From positions 2,105,562 to 2,169,561 of the forward strand of contig AP031382.1 in the NCBI GenBank assembly GCA_040371205.1: 64,000 nt of DNA, written 5' to 3'. Shown in pieces: positions 29,147 through 40,002 of this stretch. The stretch comes from Rhodanobacter sp. (GTDB lineage: Bacteria; Pseudomonadota; Gammaproteobacteria; Xanthomonadales; Rhodanobacteraceae). Below the pieces are notes generated by a model. The model made no database searches. It was not told where the DNA came from and saw nothing but the letters and a program-made list of their open reading frames with translations. The number at the start of each line of letters is the position of its first letter. The first letter of the stretch is position 1. The position numbers were made by a program, and so were the translations under genes.

Positions 29147-30223
29147 TCAGCGCTTGCGCGAACGGCTGGCGGAAACGTCAACCTTGGTGCGTGCCGGCAG
29201 CTTCTGCTTGGCTGCGGCGCTGGCGCGCTTGGGCGCGGACTTGGCGACAGCCGCCTTCGCACGCGCAGGCGCGGCCCGGTTTCCGTCGCCCTTGGCGGGT
29301 TTCCCCGCGGCGACCGGCCTGTGTGCTGGCACGCCGGACTTCTGCGCGAGTTCGCGGCGCAGCGCCGCCACTTCGCGGCGCAAGGCGACGATTTCCTCTG
29401 CGGCATCGCTGCCGCCTTGCTGCGCGCGGAAGTCGCGGCGTAACTGCTGCAGGCGTTCGCCCAGCGACGCAACCTCCTCGCGCGTGGGCATGCCCAACTC
29501 GCGGCACAACTGGCTGGTCTGCTTCTGCTGCAACTGACGCACGCGCATCTGGCTGTTGACCATCTCGCCATAGGCGGCACGGAATTCGTCGGACAACGCG
29601 ATCTCGGCGTAGGCGTCCTCGGCGGCATCCACCCAGAGGTCGTACAGCGCCTTCAGCGATTCGATCGGCGGGCTCGACGCGTCGCGTTGCGCCAGTCCCG
29701 CCTGCAAGCGTTCGAGTCCTTGCGCGTTCGCGCTCTGGATCAAGGCCTGATAGCGCGCGTTCGCCTCCAACGCCGCCTGGATCGCCGCAGCCAACTCCTG
29801 CTGCTGCATCAACTGCTCGCGATTCAGGCCGAAGCCGGGCACCACGCCGTCGACCGCGGCAGACGGCGCGAATCCGCGGGGTTGCACCGAATGCAGCCAG
29901 GCCTGCCATTGCTGCACGAAACCCTGCGCGGCGGCGTTGTCGATGCCGCTGAAGGCCTGCGTGAAAGGCTGGTTGCCGGAACCGGCCCAGGCGCGCAGCA
30001 CGGTCTGCCAGTCCGCACCGGGCTGGCTGGCGCCGGCCGCAGCCACACCCTGCATCCAGTCGAAGCAGCCTTTGAGGCCGGCCATCGTGCGTTCAAAGGC
30101 CTCGTTGCCCGGCGGCGGCGGTGCGGCGGCAGGAGACGGCTGCAGCTGGCGCAGCCAGGCGTCCCAGGATTGCTGGGCCAGCACCTGCCAATCCTTGATG
30201 AAATCGCTTGCCTGTCCACTCAT
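29147..30223 (-). CDS. phaE: Class III PHA synthase subunit PhaE with basic C-terminal tail
   Basis: Non-catalytic partner that activates PhaC, 358 aa, starting MSGQASDFIKDWQVLAQQSW. The helical body holds the PhaE-typical segment LYDLWVDAAEDAYAEIALSD and EFRAAYGEMVNSQMRVRQLQ. A coiled-coil follows (VASLGERLQQLRRDFRAQ to VAALRRELAQ). The last 55 or so residues are low-complexity and rich in Ala, Lys, Arg and Pro (KAAVAKSAPKRASAAAKQKL), resembling histone-H1-like tails of PhaF phasins. That this tail binds DNA is inference. The start at 30223 gives the family N-terminus. Confidence 0.9.
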   Translation of the reverse strand: MSGQASDFIKDWQVLAQQSWDAWLRQLQPSPAAAPPPPGNEAFERTMAGLKGCFDWMQGVAAAGASQPGADWQTVLRAWAGSGNQPFTQAFSGIDNAAAQGFVQQWQAWLHSVQPRGFAPSAAVDGVVPGFGLNREQLMQQQELAAAIQAALEANARYQALIQSANAQGLERLQAGLAQRDASSPPIESLKALYDLWVDAAEDAYAEIALSDEFRAAYGEMVNSQMRVRQLQQKQTSQLCRELGMPTREEVASLGERLQQLRRDFRAQQGGSDAAEEIVALRREVAALRRELAQKSGVPAHRPVAAGKPAKGDGNRAAPARAKAAVAKSAPKRASAAAKQKLPARTKVDVSASRSRKR

Positions 30224-30350
30224 AGCGCATCCTCGTTCGCCGACCTGTGCATCGTAGCAAATGCAGGTTGCGCGAAATGCCCGGCATCGTCGCGATCGCT
30301 CCACGAGCCCAATGGCAGACGGACGCTTTCCATGCCCGCACTCCCCAAAC

Positions 30351-30381
30351 GAACGAGGCCCGGCAATGCCGGGCCTCGTTC
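30351..30381 (-). terminator. Terminator after pnp
   Basis: A perfect 14-bp stem (30351-30364 with 30368-30381) has a three-base loop, 30 bp after the pnp stop. Minus-strand RNA continues GTTTGGGG, so the U-tract is short. It closes the tRNA-fMet-to-pnp operon. The remaining DNA up to phaE (30224-30350) should hold the phaE promoter; I see no clear hexamers. Confidence 0.7.
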
Positions 30382-30410
30382 GCGTTACCTGGAACCAGGG
30401 AGGACGGATA

Positions 30411-32507
<2,097 letters not shown>

Positions 32508-32524
32508 GATGATTTCCTGCCTTT

Positions 32525-32650
32525 TTGAAGAGTGCGGCCAGAGATGTCCGCCTCTTGGTCTTCGCGTTCTTCAGAACGAACGCAATGGCTGAATTGGTGC
32601 GGCCAGATGGCCGGCCGCTTCTCGATCTTCGCGTCCGCGGACGAACGCAG
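32525..32650 (+). repeat. Two tandem copies of the dispersed palindromic repeat (rpsO-pnp gap)
   Basis: Copy 1 (32525-32583) runs TTGAAGAGTGCGGCC to CTTCAGAACGAACGC. Copy 2 (32590-32650) runs TGAATTGGTGCGGCC to TCCGCGGACGAACGCAG. Both share the GTGCGGCCAGA start, a central GGCCGC or TCCGCC, the TCTTCGCGT block and the GAACGC end. Copy 2 contains the inverted pair GCGGCC / GGCCGC. The copies are imperfect and read on the strand opposite to the genes. Confidence 0.7.
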
Positions 32651-32658
32651 AAACCAAC

Positions 32659-32928
32659 TTAGCGACGGAGGCCGAGGCGCTCGATCAGGCTCTGGTAGCG
32701 GGCCAGGTCGTGATCCTTGAGGTAGGCGAGCAGGCTCTTGCGGCGGTTCACCAGCTTCAGCAGGCCGCGGCGGGAATGGTGATCCTGCTTGTGCGACTTG
32801 AAGTGGTCGGTGAGGTGATCGATGCGAGCGGACAGCAGCGCCACCTGCACTTCGGTGGAGCCGGTGTCGTTCGGCACGCGGCCGAAGTCAGCGATGATCT
32901 TGCCGGTCTGTTCTGCGGTAAGCGACAT
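32659..32928 (-). CDS. rpsO: 30S ribosomal protein S15
   Basis: Primary 16S rRNA-binding protein of the 30S platform, 89 aa, the usual length. The sequence begins [20 protein letters not shown] and carries the rRNA-binding [20 protein letters not shown] and [20 protein letters not shown]. The ATG at 32928 is chosen because S15 normally starts with MSL; a longer frame upstream runs through the leader hairpin. S15 represses its own translation in E. coli; here the leader has a perfect 17-bp hairpin 30 bp before the start. Confidence 0.97.
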   Translation of the reverse strand: MSLTAEQTGKIIADFGRVPNDTGSTEVQVALLSARIDHLTDHFKSHKQDHHSRRGLLKLVNRRKSLLAYLKDHDLARYQSLIERLGLRR

Positions 32929-32958
32929 GGTGATACCTGTTTCCTTGAAAAGGCGATG

Positions 32959-33005
32959 CGAAGCTTGCGTTTGCGTCATCGGAAATGGCGCAAACGCAAG
33001 CTTCG
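32959..33005 (-). promoter_or_regulatory. Perfect 17-bp hairpin in the rpsO leader
   Basis: CGAAGCTTGCGTTTGCG (32959-32975) and its exact complement (32989-33005) flank a 13-base loop. The hairpin lies between the candidate rpsO promoter (-10 at 33038) and the rpsO start. After the hairpin the minus-strand RNA has CGCCTTTTC, so an attenuator is possible; an RNase III site or S15-responsive element is equally possible. Confidence 0.6.
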
Positions 33006-33037
33006 GCTAGGGATGAAAGTCTCGGATTAACTTGCAC

Positions 33038-33067
33038 ATTCTAACGGTTGCTCGGGCTTGGCAACAA
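33038..33067 (-). promoter_or_regulatory. Candidate rpsO promoter
   Basis: On the minus strand, TTGTTG (33062-33067), an 18-bp spacer and TAGAAT (33038-33043) lie just after the truB stop. An internal rpsO promoter is known at this place in the E. coli operon. Confidence 0.5.
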
Positions 33068-33087
33068 GGGCAACGGCGGCGGCGGAT

Positions 33088-34017
33088 TCACGGCGGCGGC
33101 AGGTTGAAACCGCGCAGTATCCGGCTGCGTCCGTCCGCGTCCAGATCGAGCAGCGCCAGCAGGGCGCCGTCGCTGGCAAAGGCGGCATGCGGCCCGCTGG
33201 CCCCGTCCACCTCGATGGGCTGGCCGCGGGCGATGGCCTGGCTCTGCGCCTCGTCCAGCTGCAGCCGCGGCCAGCCGGCCAACCCCGCCTCCACCGGCAG
33301 CAAATGGGCCAGCAAGGCCTCATCGCCCCGCCCGGCCGACTGCTCCAGCTCGTCCAGCGTAACCAGGCATGGCGCGTGGAACGGCTCCACCCACAACCGG
33401 CGCAACGCGGTGAGATGGGCGCCGCAGCCCAGCGCCTCGCCCAGATCCACCGCCAGCGAACGCACGTAGGTGCCCGAGCCGCATTCCACCTCGCACACCA
33501 GGGTGTCCGCCGTGCGCGACAGCAACTCCAACCGGTGGACGTCGACCTCGCGCGGCGGCGCTTCCACGACCTCGCCCCGGCGCGCCTTGAGATAGAGCCG
33601 TTCGCCGCCCTGCTTCAGCGCCGAATAGGCCGGCGGCACCTGCACGATGCGGCCGCGCAGCGGCGCCAGCGCCATCTCGACGTCGGCATCGTCCAGCACC
33701 GGCACCGGCCGCTTGCGCAGCACTTCGCCTTCGCGGTCGGCCGTGGTCGTGGTGATGCCCAGGCGGCATTCGGCCCGATACGCCTTGCGTGCACCCAACA
33801 AGTTGCCAGCCAGCTTGGTGGCCTCGCCGAAGCACAACGGCAGCAGGCCGGTGGCCATGGGATCGAGCGCACCGGTATGCCCGCCCTTGGCGGCACGGAA
33901 CAGGCGACGCACCGCCTGCAGGGCTTCGTTGGAACTCAGGCCAGCGGGCTTGTCGAGCAACACGATGCCATGCAGATCGCGCCAGGCGATGCGGGGGAGC
34001 TTGCGTTCGCGGGGCAT
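33088..34017 (-). CDS. truB: tRNA pseudouridine-55 synthase
   Basis: Converts U55 of tRNA T-loops to pseudouridine, 309 aa. The catalytic aspartate lies in [19 protein letters not shown], and nearby motifs [33 protein letters not shown] and [19 protein letters not shown] are all TruB signatures. A C-terminal PUA-like segment has [18 protein letters not shown]. The ATG at 34017 lies 10 bp after rbfA; upstream in-frame extensions are unrelated. It is followed by a rpsO promoter and leader. Confidence 0.95.
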   Translation of the reverse strand: MPRERKLPRIAWRDLHGIVLLDKPAGLSSNEALQAVRRLFRAAKGGHTGALDPMATGLLPLCFGEATKLAGNLLGARKAYRAECRLGITTTTADREGEVLRKRPVPVLDDADVEMALAPLRGRIVQVPPAYSALKQGGERLYLKARRGEVVEAPPREVDVHRLELLSRTADTLVCEVECGSGTYVRSLAVDLGEALGCGAHLTALRRLWVEPFHAPCLVTLDELEQSAGRGDEALLAHLLPVEAGLAGWPRLQLDEAQSQAIARGQPIEVDGASGPHAAFASDGALLALLDLDADGRSRILRGFNLPPP

Positions 34018-34027
34018 GGATCTCGGA

Positions 34028-34390
34028 TTACGGCTCGTCGCCCGGCGGCACGACATCGCGCAGCAGCGCGTCGATGCGCTCGCCCTTGTCCACCGAATCG
34101 TCGTACTTGAAACGCAGCTCCGGCACGCGGCGCAGCCGCATGCTGCGCGACAGCGCGCGGCGGAACTCGCCGGCCAGCGTGTTCAGGGCCTTCACCGCGG
34201 AAGCCGACTGTTCGGGCAGCAGCGCGGTCACCCACACGGCGGCGAAGTCGAGGTCGCGGCTCACCTCCACGTCGGACACGCTGCACGACGGCAGGCCGTG
34301 GTCGCGCACCGCGGCATGCACCAGCAGGCCCAGTTCGCGGCGCAGTTCGGCGCCTACGCGGTCGGTACGTTTGAAGTCGCGGGAGGGCAT
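34028..34390 (-). CDS. rbfA: 30S ribosome-binding factor A
   Basis: KH-fold assembly factor that binds immature 30S subunits and helps 16S rRNA 5'-end maturation. The protein has 120 aa and begins [20 protein letters not shown]; the ending [19 protein letters not shown] contains the family signature. The ATG at 34390 is the family start. The 190-bp gap to infB is unusual in this operon and contains an array of hairpins. Confidence 0.93.
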   Translation of the reverse strand: MPSRDFKRTDRVGAELRRELGLLVHAAVRDHGLPSCSVSDVEVSRDLDFAAVWVTALLPEQSASAVKALNTLAGEFRRALSRSMRLRRVPELRFKYDDSVDKGERIDALLRDVVPPGDEP

Positions 34391-34440
34391 GGCTGATATC
34401 GTGATTGGGTAAACATATAAAGCAAAGCGCGTTACTGATG

Positions 34441-34588
34441 CCCCAAAAGTGCTGTCCTGCACTTTTGGGGCTCGGCGCGCCGGGCCTTGCCCGTCGCACC
34501 TCCGCCGAAGCTGCGGCTGAGCCGCAGCTTCGCGTGCGGCCATCCATGGCCGCGCCCTCGCCCTGTAGCGCCTCGCAGCGTTACAGGG
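34441..34588 (-). repeat. Hairpin array in the infB-rbfA gap, including a repeat-family palindrome
   Basis: Four inverted repeats stand in a row. The first is a perfect 12-bp stem at 34441-34470 (CCCCAAAAGTGC, six-base loop). The second is a perfect 12-bp stem at 34506-34532 (CGAAGCTGCGGC, TGA loop). The third is the palindrome GCGGCCATCCATGGCCGC at 34536-34553, which matches the core of the dispersed repeat family. The fourth is a 7-bp stem (34561-34567 with 34582-34588) that includes the infB stop. None has a good U-tract, so mRNA processing or stability is more likely than termination. Confidence 0.65.
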
Positions 34589-37370
34589 TACGGGCCACCT
34601 CGATACGTTCGAAGCACTCGATCTGGTCGCCGACCTTGACGTCGTTGTACTGCTTCACGGCGATGCCGCACTCCATGCCGTTGCGCACTTCGTCGACCAG
34701 GTCCTTGAAGCGGCGCAACGATTCGAGTTCGCCCTCGAACACCACGGTGTTGTCGCGCAGCACGCGGATCGGCTTGCTGCGCTTGACGTGGCCTTCGGTG
34801 ACCATGCAGCCCGCGACCGCGCCGAACTTGGAGCTGCGGAACACCTCGCGCACCTGGGCGATGCCGAGAATCTCCTCGCGGATCTCCACGCCAAGGAGGC
34901 CGGACGCCGCCTGCTTCACCTGGTCGATCACGTCGTAGATGATCGAGAAATAGCGCACGTCGAGGCCGGCGGTGTCGATCACCTTGCGCGCCGAGGCGTC
35001 GGCGCGCACGTTGAAGCCGATCACCAGGGCCTTGGACGCCGCCGCCAGCGTGGCGTCGGACTCGGTGATGCCGCCGACGCCGGCCGCGATCACGTTGACC
35101 TTCACGTTCTCGTTGCCGATCGCGCTGAGCGATTCGCGCAACGCCTCGACCGAACCCTGCACGTCGGCCTTGACCAGGATGTTGAGCGTCTGCTGGCCGG
35201 TGCCCTGGCCCATCTGCGCCATGATGTCCTCGAGGCGGTTGGCCTTGCTGACCATGCGCGTCTCGCGGCGCTTGAGCTGGCGCTCGGCGGCCACCTGCTT
35301 GGCCAGTTTCTCGTCGGCCACCACCACGAAGTCGTCGCCCGCCTCCGGCACGCCGGAGAGGCCGAGCACCTGCACCGGGATCGACGGGCCGGCTTCCTGC
35401 ACGGTCTTGCCGGTCTCGTCGACCAGCGCGCGCATGCGGCCGTATTCGACGCCGCAGACCACGAAGTCGCCGCGCTTCAGCGTGCCCTGCTGCACCAGCA
35501 CCGTGGCCACCGGGCCGCGCCCCTTGTCCAGGCTGGATTCGATCACCACGCCCGAGGCGGCGCCGTCGACCACCGCGGTGAGCTCCATCACCTCGGCCTG
35601 CACCGAGATCGCGTCGAGCAGTTCGTCGATGCCCATGCCGGTCTTGGCGGACACCGGCACGAACGGCGTGTCGCCGCCCCACTCTTCCGGGATCACTTCC
35701 AGGTTGCCGAGGCCCTGCTTGACGTGGTCCGGATTGGCGTCGGCCTTGTCCATCTTGTTGAGCGCCACGATCAGCGGCACCTTCGCCGCCTGCGCGTGCT
35801 TCACGGCTTCGGCGGTCTGCGGCATCACGCCATCGTCGGCGGCCACCACCAGCACCACGATGTCGGTGGACTGGGCGCCGCGGGCGCGCATCGCGGTGAA
35901 CGCGGCGTGGCCCGGGGTGTCGAGGAAGGTGATCACGCCCTTCGGCGTTTCCACGTGGTAGGCGCCGATGTGCTGGGTGATGCCGCCGGCCTCGCCCGAG
36001 GCGACCTTGGTGCGGCGGATGTAGTCCAGCAGCGAGGTCTTGCCGTGGTCGACATGGCCCATGATGGTGACCACCGGCGGACGCGACTTCTTCTCGCCTT
36101 CCAGCTCCACGCTCTGCGTATGCGCGGCGAGCGCGGCCTCGGCGTTGTTGGCGTTGGCCTCGACCACCTTGTGGCCGAGCTCTTCCACCACCAGGGTCGC
36201 GGTGTCGCGGTCGATGGTCTGGTTGATGGTGGCCATCACGCCCATTTTGAACAGCGCCTTGACCACCTCGGAGCCCTTGACCGCCATCTTCTGCGCCAGC
36301 TCGGCGACCACGTTGGCATCGCCGACCACCACGTCGCGGACGACGGCGGCGGTGGGCCGGGTGAAGCCATGCGTACCGGCTGCCGGCGTGCCGCCGCGCA
36401 CGGCTTCGCGCGCGGCCCCCTTGACCGGCTTGCCGCGCTTGCCGCTGGAGCGGCGCGCGCGGTCGGCATCGCTCAGATGCAGCTCGCCGGCGGCGAAACG
36501 CTTGCCGCCCACCACGTCGTCGCGATCGCGGCCGCCATGGCGCGGCTTGCTGCGCGCATCGCCCGCCGCCGCGGGAGCGGCGGTACGCGCCGGAGCCGGC
36601 GCGGGGGCCGGCGCGGGGGCCGGCTTGACCAGCTTCTCGCGCTTGCGCGGCTCGTGTACCTGCGGAACGATCATGCCGAGGCCGCGCGTGTCGAGGCGCT
36701 GCACCGCCGGCTGCGCCGGTTCGGCGGCATCGCTGGCGACCACCGGCTCGTCCGCCTCCGGTGCGGAGTCGGGAACGTCAGCTTCCGGCTCGGCGACCGG
36801 CTCGGACTCCACGGCGCTGGCGGCACTGGTTTCGGCCTCGGCCTCGCGGCGACGCTCTTCCGCCTGCTCCTGTACGCGCCGGCGCTCTTCCTGCTCGCGC
36901 TGCAAGGCTTCCTGCTTGCGCTGCTCGGCTTCGCGGCGGTCCTGTTCTTCCTGCGCGCGCTGCTCGCGGGATTCGGCCAGCTTGCGCACGGCCTCCTCGC
37001 GCTCGGGCTCGGCGCTCGCTTCTTCCGCAATCACGCTGCGCTTGACGTAAGTGCGCTTGGCGCGCACCTCGATGTTCACCGTCTTGGCGGTGGCCGCGGC
37101 GCCGCGGCCGCCGGGCGTGGAAACCTTCAGCTCGCCCACCACGCGGCGCTTGAGCGTGATCTGGCGCGGCGCGCTGTCGGCGGATTCGGCCGCCGGTTCG
37201 CCCTTGCCGTGGGTGCGGCGCAGGAAGCCCAGCAGCTTCATGCGCTCGGTGGTGCTGATCAATTGATCGGGCCCGGAGAAGTTCATGCCGGCTTCGGCAA
37301 GCTGCGCCAGCAGCTTGTCCATCGGCAATTTCACCTGTTCGGCAAGTTGTTTGATCGTGATGTCCGACAT
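34581..37370 (-). CDS. infB: Translation initiation factor IF-2
   Basis: GTPase that places initiator fMet-tRNA on the 30S subunit, 929 aa. The N-terminus begins [21 protein letters not shown] long charged, coiled-coil and low-complexity region covers residues about 150-370 ([20 protein letters not shown], then Ala/Pro repeats near residue 270). The G domain has [31 protein letters not shown] and [11 protein letters not shown]. Domains 2-4 end [20 protein letters not shown]. The ATG at 37370 is the family start. The tRNA it uses, fMet, heads the same operon. Internal shorter IF-2 isoforms, known in E. coli, cannot be judged here. Confidence 0.97.
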   Translation of the reverse strand: MSDITIKQLAEQVKLPMDKLLAQLAEAGMNFSGPDQLISTTERMKLLGFLRRTHGKGEPAAESADSAPRQITLKRRVVGELKVSTPGGRGAAATAKTVNIEVRAKRTYVKRSVIAEEASAEPEREEAVRKLAESREQRAQEEQDRREAEQRKQEALQREQEERRRVQEQAEERRREAEAETSAASAVESEPVAEPEADVPDSAPEADEPVVASDAAEPAQPAVQRLDTRGLGMIVPQVHEPRKREKLVKPAPAPAPAPAPARTAAPAAAGDARSKPRHGGRDRDDVVGGKRFAAGELHLSDADRARRSSGKRGKPVKGAAREAVRGGTPAAGTHGFTRPTAAVVRDVVVGDANVVAELAQKMAVKGSEVVKALFKMGVMATINQTIDRDTATLVVEELGHKVVEANANNAEAALAAHTQSVELEGEKKSRPPVVTIMGHVDHGKTSLLDYIRRTKVASGEAGGITQHIGAYHVETPKGVITFLDTPGHAAFTAMRARGAQSTDIVVLVVAADDGVMPQTAEAVKHAQAAKVPLIVALNKMDKADANPDHVKQGLGNLEVIPEEWGGDTPFVPVSAKTGMGIDELLDAISVQAEVMELTAVVDGAASGVVIESSLDKGRGPVATVLVQQGTLKRGDFVVCGVEYGRMRALVDETGKTVQEAGPSIPVQVLGLSGVPEAGDDFVVVADEKLAKQVAAERQLKRRETRMVSKANRLEDIMAQMGQGTGQQTLNILVKADVQGSVEALRESLSAIGNENVKVNVIAAGVGGITESDATLAAASKALVIGFNVRADASARKVIDTAGLDVRYFSIIYDVIDQVKQAASGLLGVEIREEILGIAQVREVFRSSKFGAVAGCMVTEGHVKRSKPIRVLRDNTVVFEGELESLRRFKDLVDEVRNGMECGIAVKQYNDVKVGDQIECFERIEVARTL

Positions 37371-37466
37371 CGTGTTGTTTCTCCGCCTTTCCCGCGCTTG
37401 TCGTCCGTGCGGCACCTGCCGCGCGAACACCGCCGTCCCTGGTGGGAGACCCTGGGCCTCCCTCGG

Positions 37467-37485
37467 CGCGCCCATCCAGGGCGCG
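37467..37485 (-). repeat. Weak repeat-family palindrome in the nusA-infB gap
   Basis: CGCGCCC and GGGCGCG flank ATCCA, the same loop as in the stronger repeat copies (CATCCA). It sits just downstream of the nusA stop within the 126-bp gap. The flanks are not clearly related, so family membership is tentative. Confidence 0.35.
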
Positions 37486-37496
37486 GCCGTTCGCGG

Positions 37497-39002
37497 TTAG
37501 CCGCCCTTCTCCAGTTGCTCGATCATCGGTGCGCGTGCCGCCATGATAAGCGCCGCGGCGCGCTCTTCGGTCATGCCTTCGATGTCGATGAGGTCGTCCA
37601 CCGCCTGGTCAGCGAGGTCGTCCATCGTGGATACGCCGCGCGCGGCCAGTGCATAGGCGGTTTCTTCATCCATGCCCTTGAGCGCCAGCAGCTCCTCGCT
37701 GGGCTGGTGCTCGTCGAGGGTTTCCTCGACGGCCAGCGCCTCGGTAAGCAAGGCGTCGCGGGCACGGGCGCGCAGTTCCTCGACGATGTCCTCGTCGAAG
37801 CCTTCCACCGCCAGCAGCTCGGCGCTGGGCACGTAGGCGATTTCCTCGACGCTGGAGAAGCCTTCCTGCACCAGGATGTTGGCGATCTCCTGATCCACTT
37901 CGAGCTTTTCCATGAACAGGTTGCGCGCGGCTTCCTGCTCGGCTTCGCTCTTGGCGGCGACCTGGTCCTGGGTCATCACGTTGAGCTGCCAGCCGGTGAG
38001 CTTGCTGGCGAGGCGCACGTTCTGGCCGCCGCGGCCGATGGCCTGCGAGAGCTTGTCCTCGGCCACGGCGATGTCCATCGAGTGCTTGTCCTCGTCCATG
38101 ATGATGGACTGCACCTCAGCCGGCGCCATCGCGTTGATGACGAACTGGGCCTGGTTCTCGTGCCACAGGATGATGTCGACGCGCTCGCCGTTGAGGTCGT
38201 TGGATACCGCCTGCACGCGCGAGCCGCGCATGCCGATGCATGCGCCGATCGGGTCGGTGCGGCTGTCGTGGGCCAGCACGGCGATCTTGGCGCGGTCGCC
38301 CGGATCGCGGGCGCAGCCCTTGATCTCGACCAGGCCCTGGCCGACTTCCGGCACTTCGAGCTTGAACAGCTCGATCATGAATTCCGGCGCCGCACGCGAC
38401 ACGAACAGCTGCGGCCCGCGCACTTCGGACTTCACTTCGTACAGGTAACCGCGCACGCGGTCGCCCACGCGCACGGATTCGCGCGGAATGGTCTTGTCGC
38501 GCGGGATGAAGGCTTCGGCATTGCCGCCGAGGTCGAGGTAGATGTTGCCGCGCTCGACGCGCTTGACGATGCCGGTGATCAGCTCGCCCACGCGGTCCTT
38601 GTAGGCGTCCACCACCTGCTGGCGCTCGGCTTCGCGCACGCGCTGCACGATCACCTGCTTGGCGGCCTGCGCCGCGATGCGGCCGAACTCGGCGTTCTCG
38701 ATCTGGGTCTCGATGTATTCGCCCACCTGGGCGTCGGCGCGCTCGTCCACCGCGTCCATCAGGCGCAGCTGGTAGAACGGCGACTCCATCTCGCCGTCGT
38801 CGGCGATGACTTCCCAGCGGCGGAAGGTCTCGTAGTCACCGGTATCGTGGTCGATGGAGACGCGGATGTCCGGTTCTTCCTCGGGGTAGCGCTTCTTGGC
38901 GGCCGAAGCCAGCGCGGCTTCCATCGCCTCGAAGATCACCTCGCGCGGCACGCCCTTCTCGTTGGCAACCGCGTCGACCACTAGCAAAAGTTCTTTGCTC
39001 AT
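37497..39002 (-). CDS. nusA: Transcription termination/antitermination factor NusA
   Basis: RNA-polymerase-bound factor for pausing, termination and antitermination, 501 aa. The N-terminal RNAP-binding domain begins MSKELLLVVDAVANEKGVPR. An S1 domain follows (GIVKRVERGNIYLDLGGNAE), then two KH domains (GACIGMRGSRVQAVSNDLNG and LSQAIGRGGQNVRLASKLTG). Two C-terminal acidic repeats complete the E. coli-type layout (LLAVEGFDEDIVEELRAR and LLALKGMDEETAYALAAR). A pair of dispersed palindromic repeats separates it from rimP. Confidence 0.97.
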   Translation of the reverse strand: MSKELLLVVDAVANEKGVPREVIFEAMEAALASAAKKRYPEEEPDIRVSIDHDTGDYETFRRWEVIADDGEMESPFYQLRLMDAVDERADAQVGEYIETQIENAEFGRIAAQAAKQVIVQRVREAERQQVVDAYKDRVGELITGIVKRVERGNIYLDLGGNAEAFIPRDKTIPRESVRVGDRVRGYLYEVKSEVRGPQLFVSRAAPEFMIELFKLEVPEVGQGLVEIKGCARDPGDRAKIAVLAHDSRTDPIGACIGMRGSRVQAVSNDLNGERVDIILWHENQAQFVINAMAPAEVQSIIMDEDKHSMDIAVAEDKLSQAIGRGGQNVRLASKLTGWQLNVMTQDQVAAKSEAEQEAARNLFMEKLEVDQEIANILVQEGFSSVEEIAYVPSAELLAVEGFDEDIVEELRARARDALLTEALAVEETLDEHQPSEELLALKGMDEETAYALAARGVSTMDDLADQAVDDLIDIEGMTEERAAALIMAARAPMIEQLEKGG

Positions 39003-39045
39003 TGCTGCAACTCCATGGGCGCCGCGATGGCGCGCCGTGATTTGT

Positions 39046-39160
39046 GCGTCCGTCCGTGAACGCGAAGATCAAGTAAGCAGCCATCCACGGCTGCACTCTT
39101 CAGTTTTTGCGTCGCCCGTGGACTTTCGATCGAACAACGGCCATCCACGGCCACACTGCC
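39046..39160 (-). repeat. Two tandem copies of the dispersed palindromic repeat (rimP-nusA gap)
   Basis: Copy 1 (39046-39103) reads, on plus, GCGTCCGTCCGTGAACGCGA then AGATCAAGTAAGCAGCCATCC and ACGGCTGCACTCTTCAG. Copy 2 (39109-39160) is GCGTCGCCCGTGGAC..., ACGGCCATCCACGGCCACAC. The inner palindromes are GCAGCCatccacGGCTGC and GGCCatccacGGCC. They match the reverse complement of the units in the rpsO-pnp gap. The pair fills nearly all of the 169-bp rimP-nusA gap. Confidence 0.7.
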
Positions 39161-39171
39161 AAATGACGGCT

Positions 39172-39717
39172 TCAATCGACCTTTTTCTTGCTCGGTCCCT
39201 TGCCCGGTTTGGGCTTGGGCGCATAGCCCAGCTCCACCCAATCCGGCACCACCCGCGCGCTTTCCACCTGCGCATGGTCGAAGGCGAACACCTTGCCTTC
39301 GGCCTCCAGCGAAATACGCTCGCCCTCCACCGACAGCAGCTTGCCGCGCAGGCGGCGACGGCTTTCCAGCGGCGCGCGCAGCAGCAGCTTCACCTCCTGT
39401 CCGGCCACGCGCGCGAACTGCGCGGCGGTGAACAGCGGGCGGTCCAAGCCGGGCGAGGAGACCTCCAGCACATAATGGCCGGGAATCGGATCTTCCACGT
39501 CCAGCAATGCGGAAAGTTCGCGGCTGGCCGCCTCGCAGTCCTCGATGCCCACCTCGCGACGCTCGCCTTCCGCGCCGTGCGCGCCTTCGGGAATGTCCAG
39601 GTAGACGCGCAGGGTGCTCTGCCCCTGCGACGGCAAGAATTCCACGCCCATGCATTCCACGCCGAGATCGGCGAGGGCGGCGCTGAAGCGTTGTGCGAGT
39701 GCGTTCGTATCCATCAT
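39172..39717 (-). CDS. rimP: Ribosome maturation factor RimP
   Basis: 30S assembly factor, 181 aa. The N-terminal alpha/beta domain has the family segments [20 protein letters not shown] and [20 protein letters not shown]. The [20 protein letters not shown] motif and the SH3-like C-terminal domain ([18 protein letters not shown]) follow. A Lys-rich end ([12 protein letters not shown]) extends beyond the usual 150-155 residues. Two adjacent ATG codons (39717 and 39714) make the exact start uncertain. It is the first protein gene of the operon and lies 24 bp after a terminator-like hairpin. Confidence 0.92.
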   Translation of the reverse strand: MMDTNALAQRFSAALADLGVECMGVEFLPSQGQSTLRVYLDIPEGAHGAEGERREVGIEDCEAASRELSALLDVEDPIPGHYVLEVSSPGLDRPLFTAAQFARVAGQEVKLLLRAPLESRRRLRGKLLSVEGERISLEAEGKVFAFDHAQVESARVVPDWVELGYAPKPKPGKGPSKKKVD

Positions 39718-39742
39718 GCAATTCCAAATCGCGAAAACAAAA

Positions 39743-39762
39743 AATGGGCTCGACGGCCCATT
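39743..39762 (-). terminator. Terminator-like hairpin before rimP (leader attenuator candidate)
   Basis: AATGGGC / GCCCATT pair around a six-base loop. On the minus strand the stem is followed directly by TTTTTGTTTT, the shape of an intrinsic terminator, 25 bp before the rimP ATG. Read-through would be needed to express rimP-nusA-infB, unless a promoter lies between this and the tRNA terminator. Confidence 0.65.
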
Positions 39763-39873
39763 CCCTGCTCCTTGCCGGAGCGTCCTCGCCGATGTACCGA
39801 CTCCAGGCGGCTCCTCCGACGTCTGCCGGCAACCGAGGCCGGCGCAACGTGACGCATCCTTGCGCCCAACAAA

Positions 39874-39894
39874 AAAGCCTCACGAGGAGGCTTT
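39874..39894 (-). terminator. Intrinsic terminator after tRNA-fMet
   Basis: AAAGCCTC (39874-39881) pairs with GAGGCTTT (39887-39894) around a five-base loop. The minus-strand RNA continues into a TTTTTT run, about 20 bases after the tRNA CCA end. It should end most tRNA transcripts before rimP. Confidence 0.8.
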
Positions 39895-39912
39895 CTTGTT
39901 CTAAGAAAGATC

Positions 39913-39989
39913 TGGTAGCGGGGGCAGGATTCGAACCTGCGACCTTCGGGTTATGAGCCCGACGAGCTGCCAGACTGCTCCACCCCGCA
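39913..39989 (-). tRNA. Initiator tRNA-fMet (CAT)
   Basis: A 77-nt cloverleaf ends in an encoded CCA. The anticodon loop is CTCATAA, flanked by the three G-C pairs (GGG...CCC) diagnostic of initiator tRNA. Position 1 (T) and position 72 (T) do not pair, another initiator feature. The T-loop reads GGTTCGAATCC. It lies between nuoN and rimP, the same place as metY before rimP-nusA-infB in E. coli. Confidence 0.97.
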
Positions 39990-40002
39990 TCAGAGTCCGA
40001 AG

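Noticed and set aside
32508-32658. CRISPR-like array in the rpsO-pnp gap
   Set aside because: Only two imperfect copies with no regular spacer, no cas genes nearby, and related copies scattered over the window; it is a dispersed palindromic repeat.
34788-38984. Open frame of 1398 codons on the plus strand opposite infB and nusA
   Set aside because: Repetitive, His-rich shadow of two well-matched genes; it has no recognisable motif and crosses the nusA-infB gap only by lack of stops.
39823-39834. GACGTCTG between tRNA-fMet and rimP as a met box
   Set aside because: Single, unpaired copy in an unrelated leader; chance occurrence.
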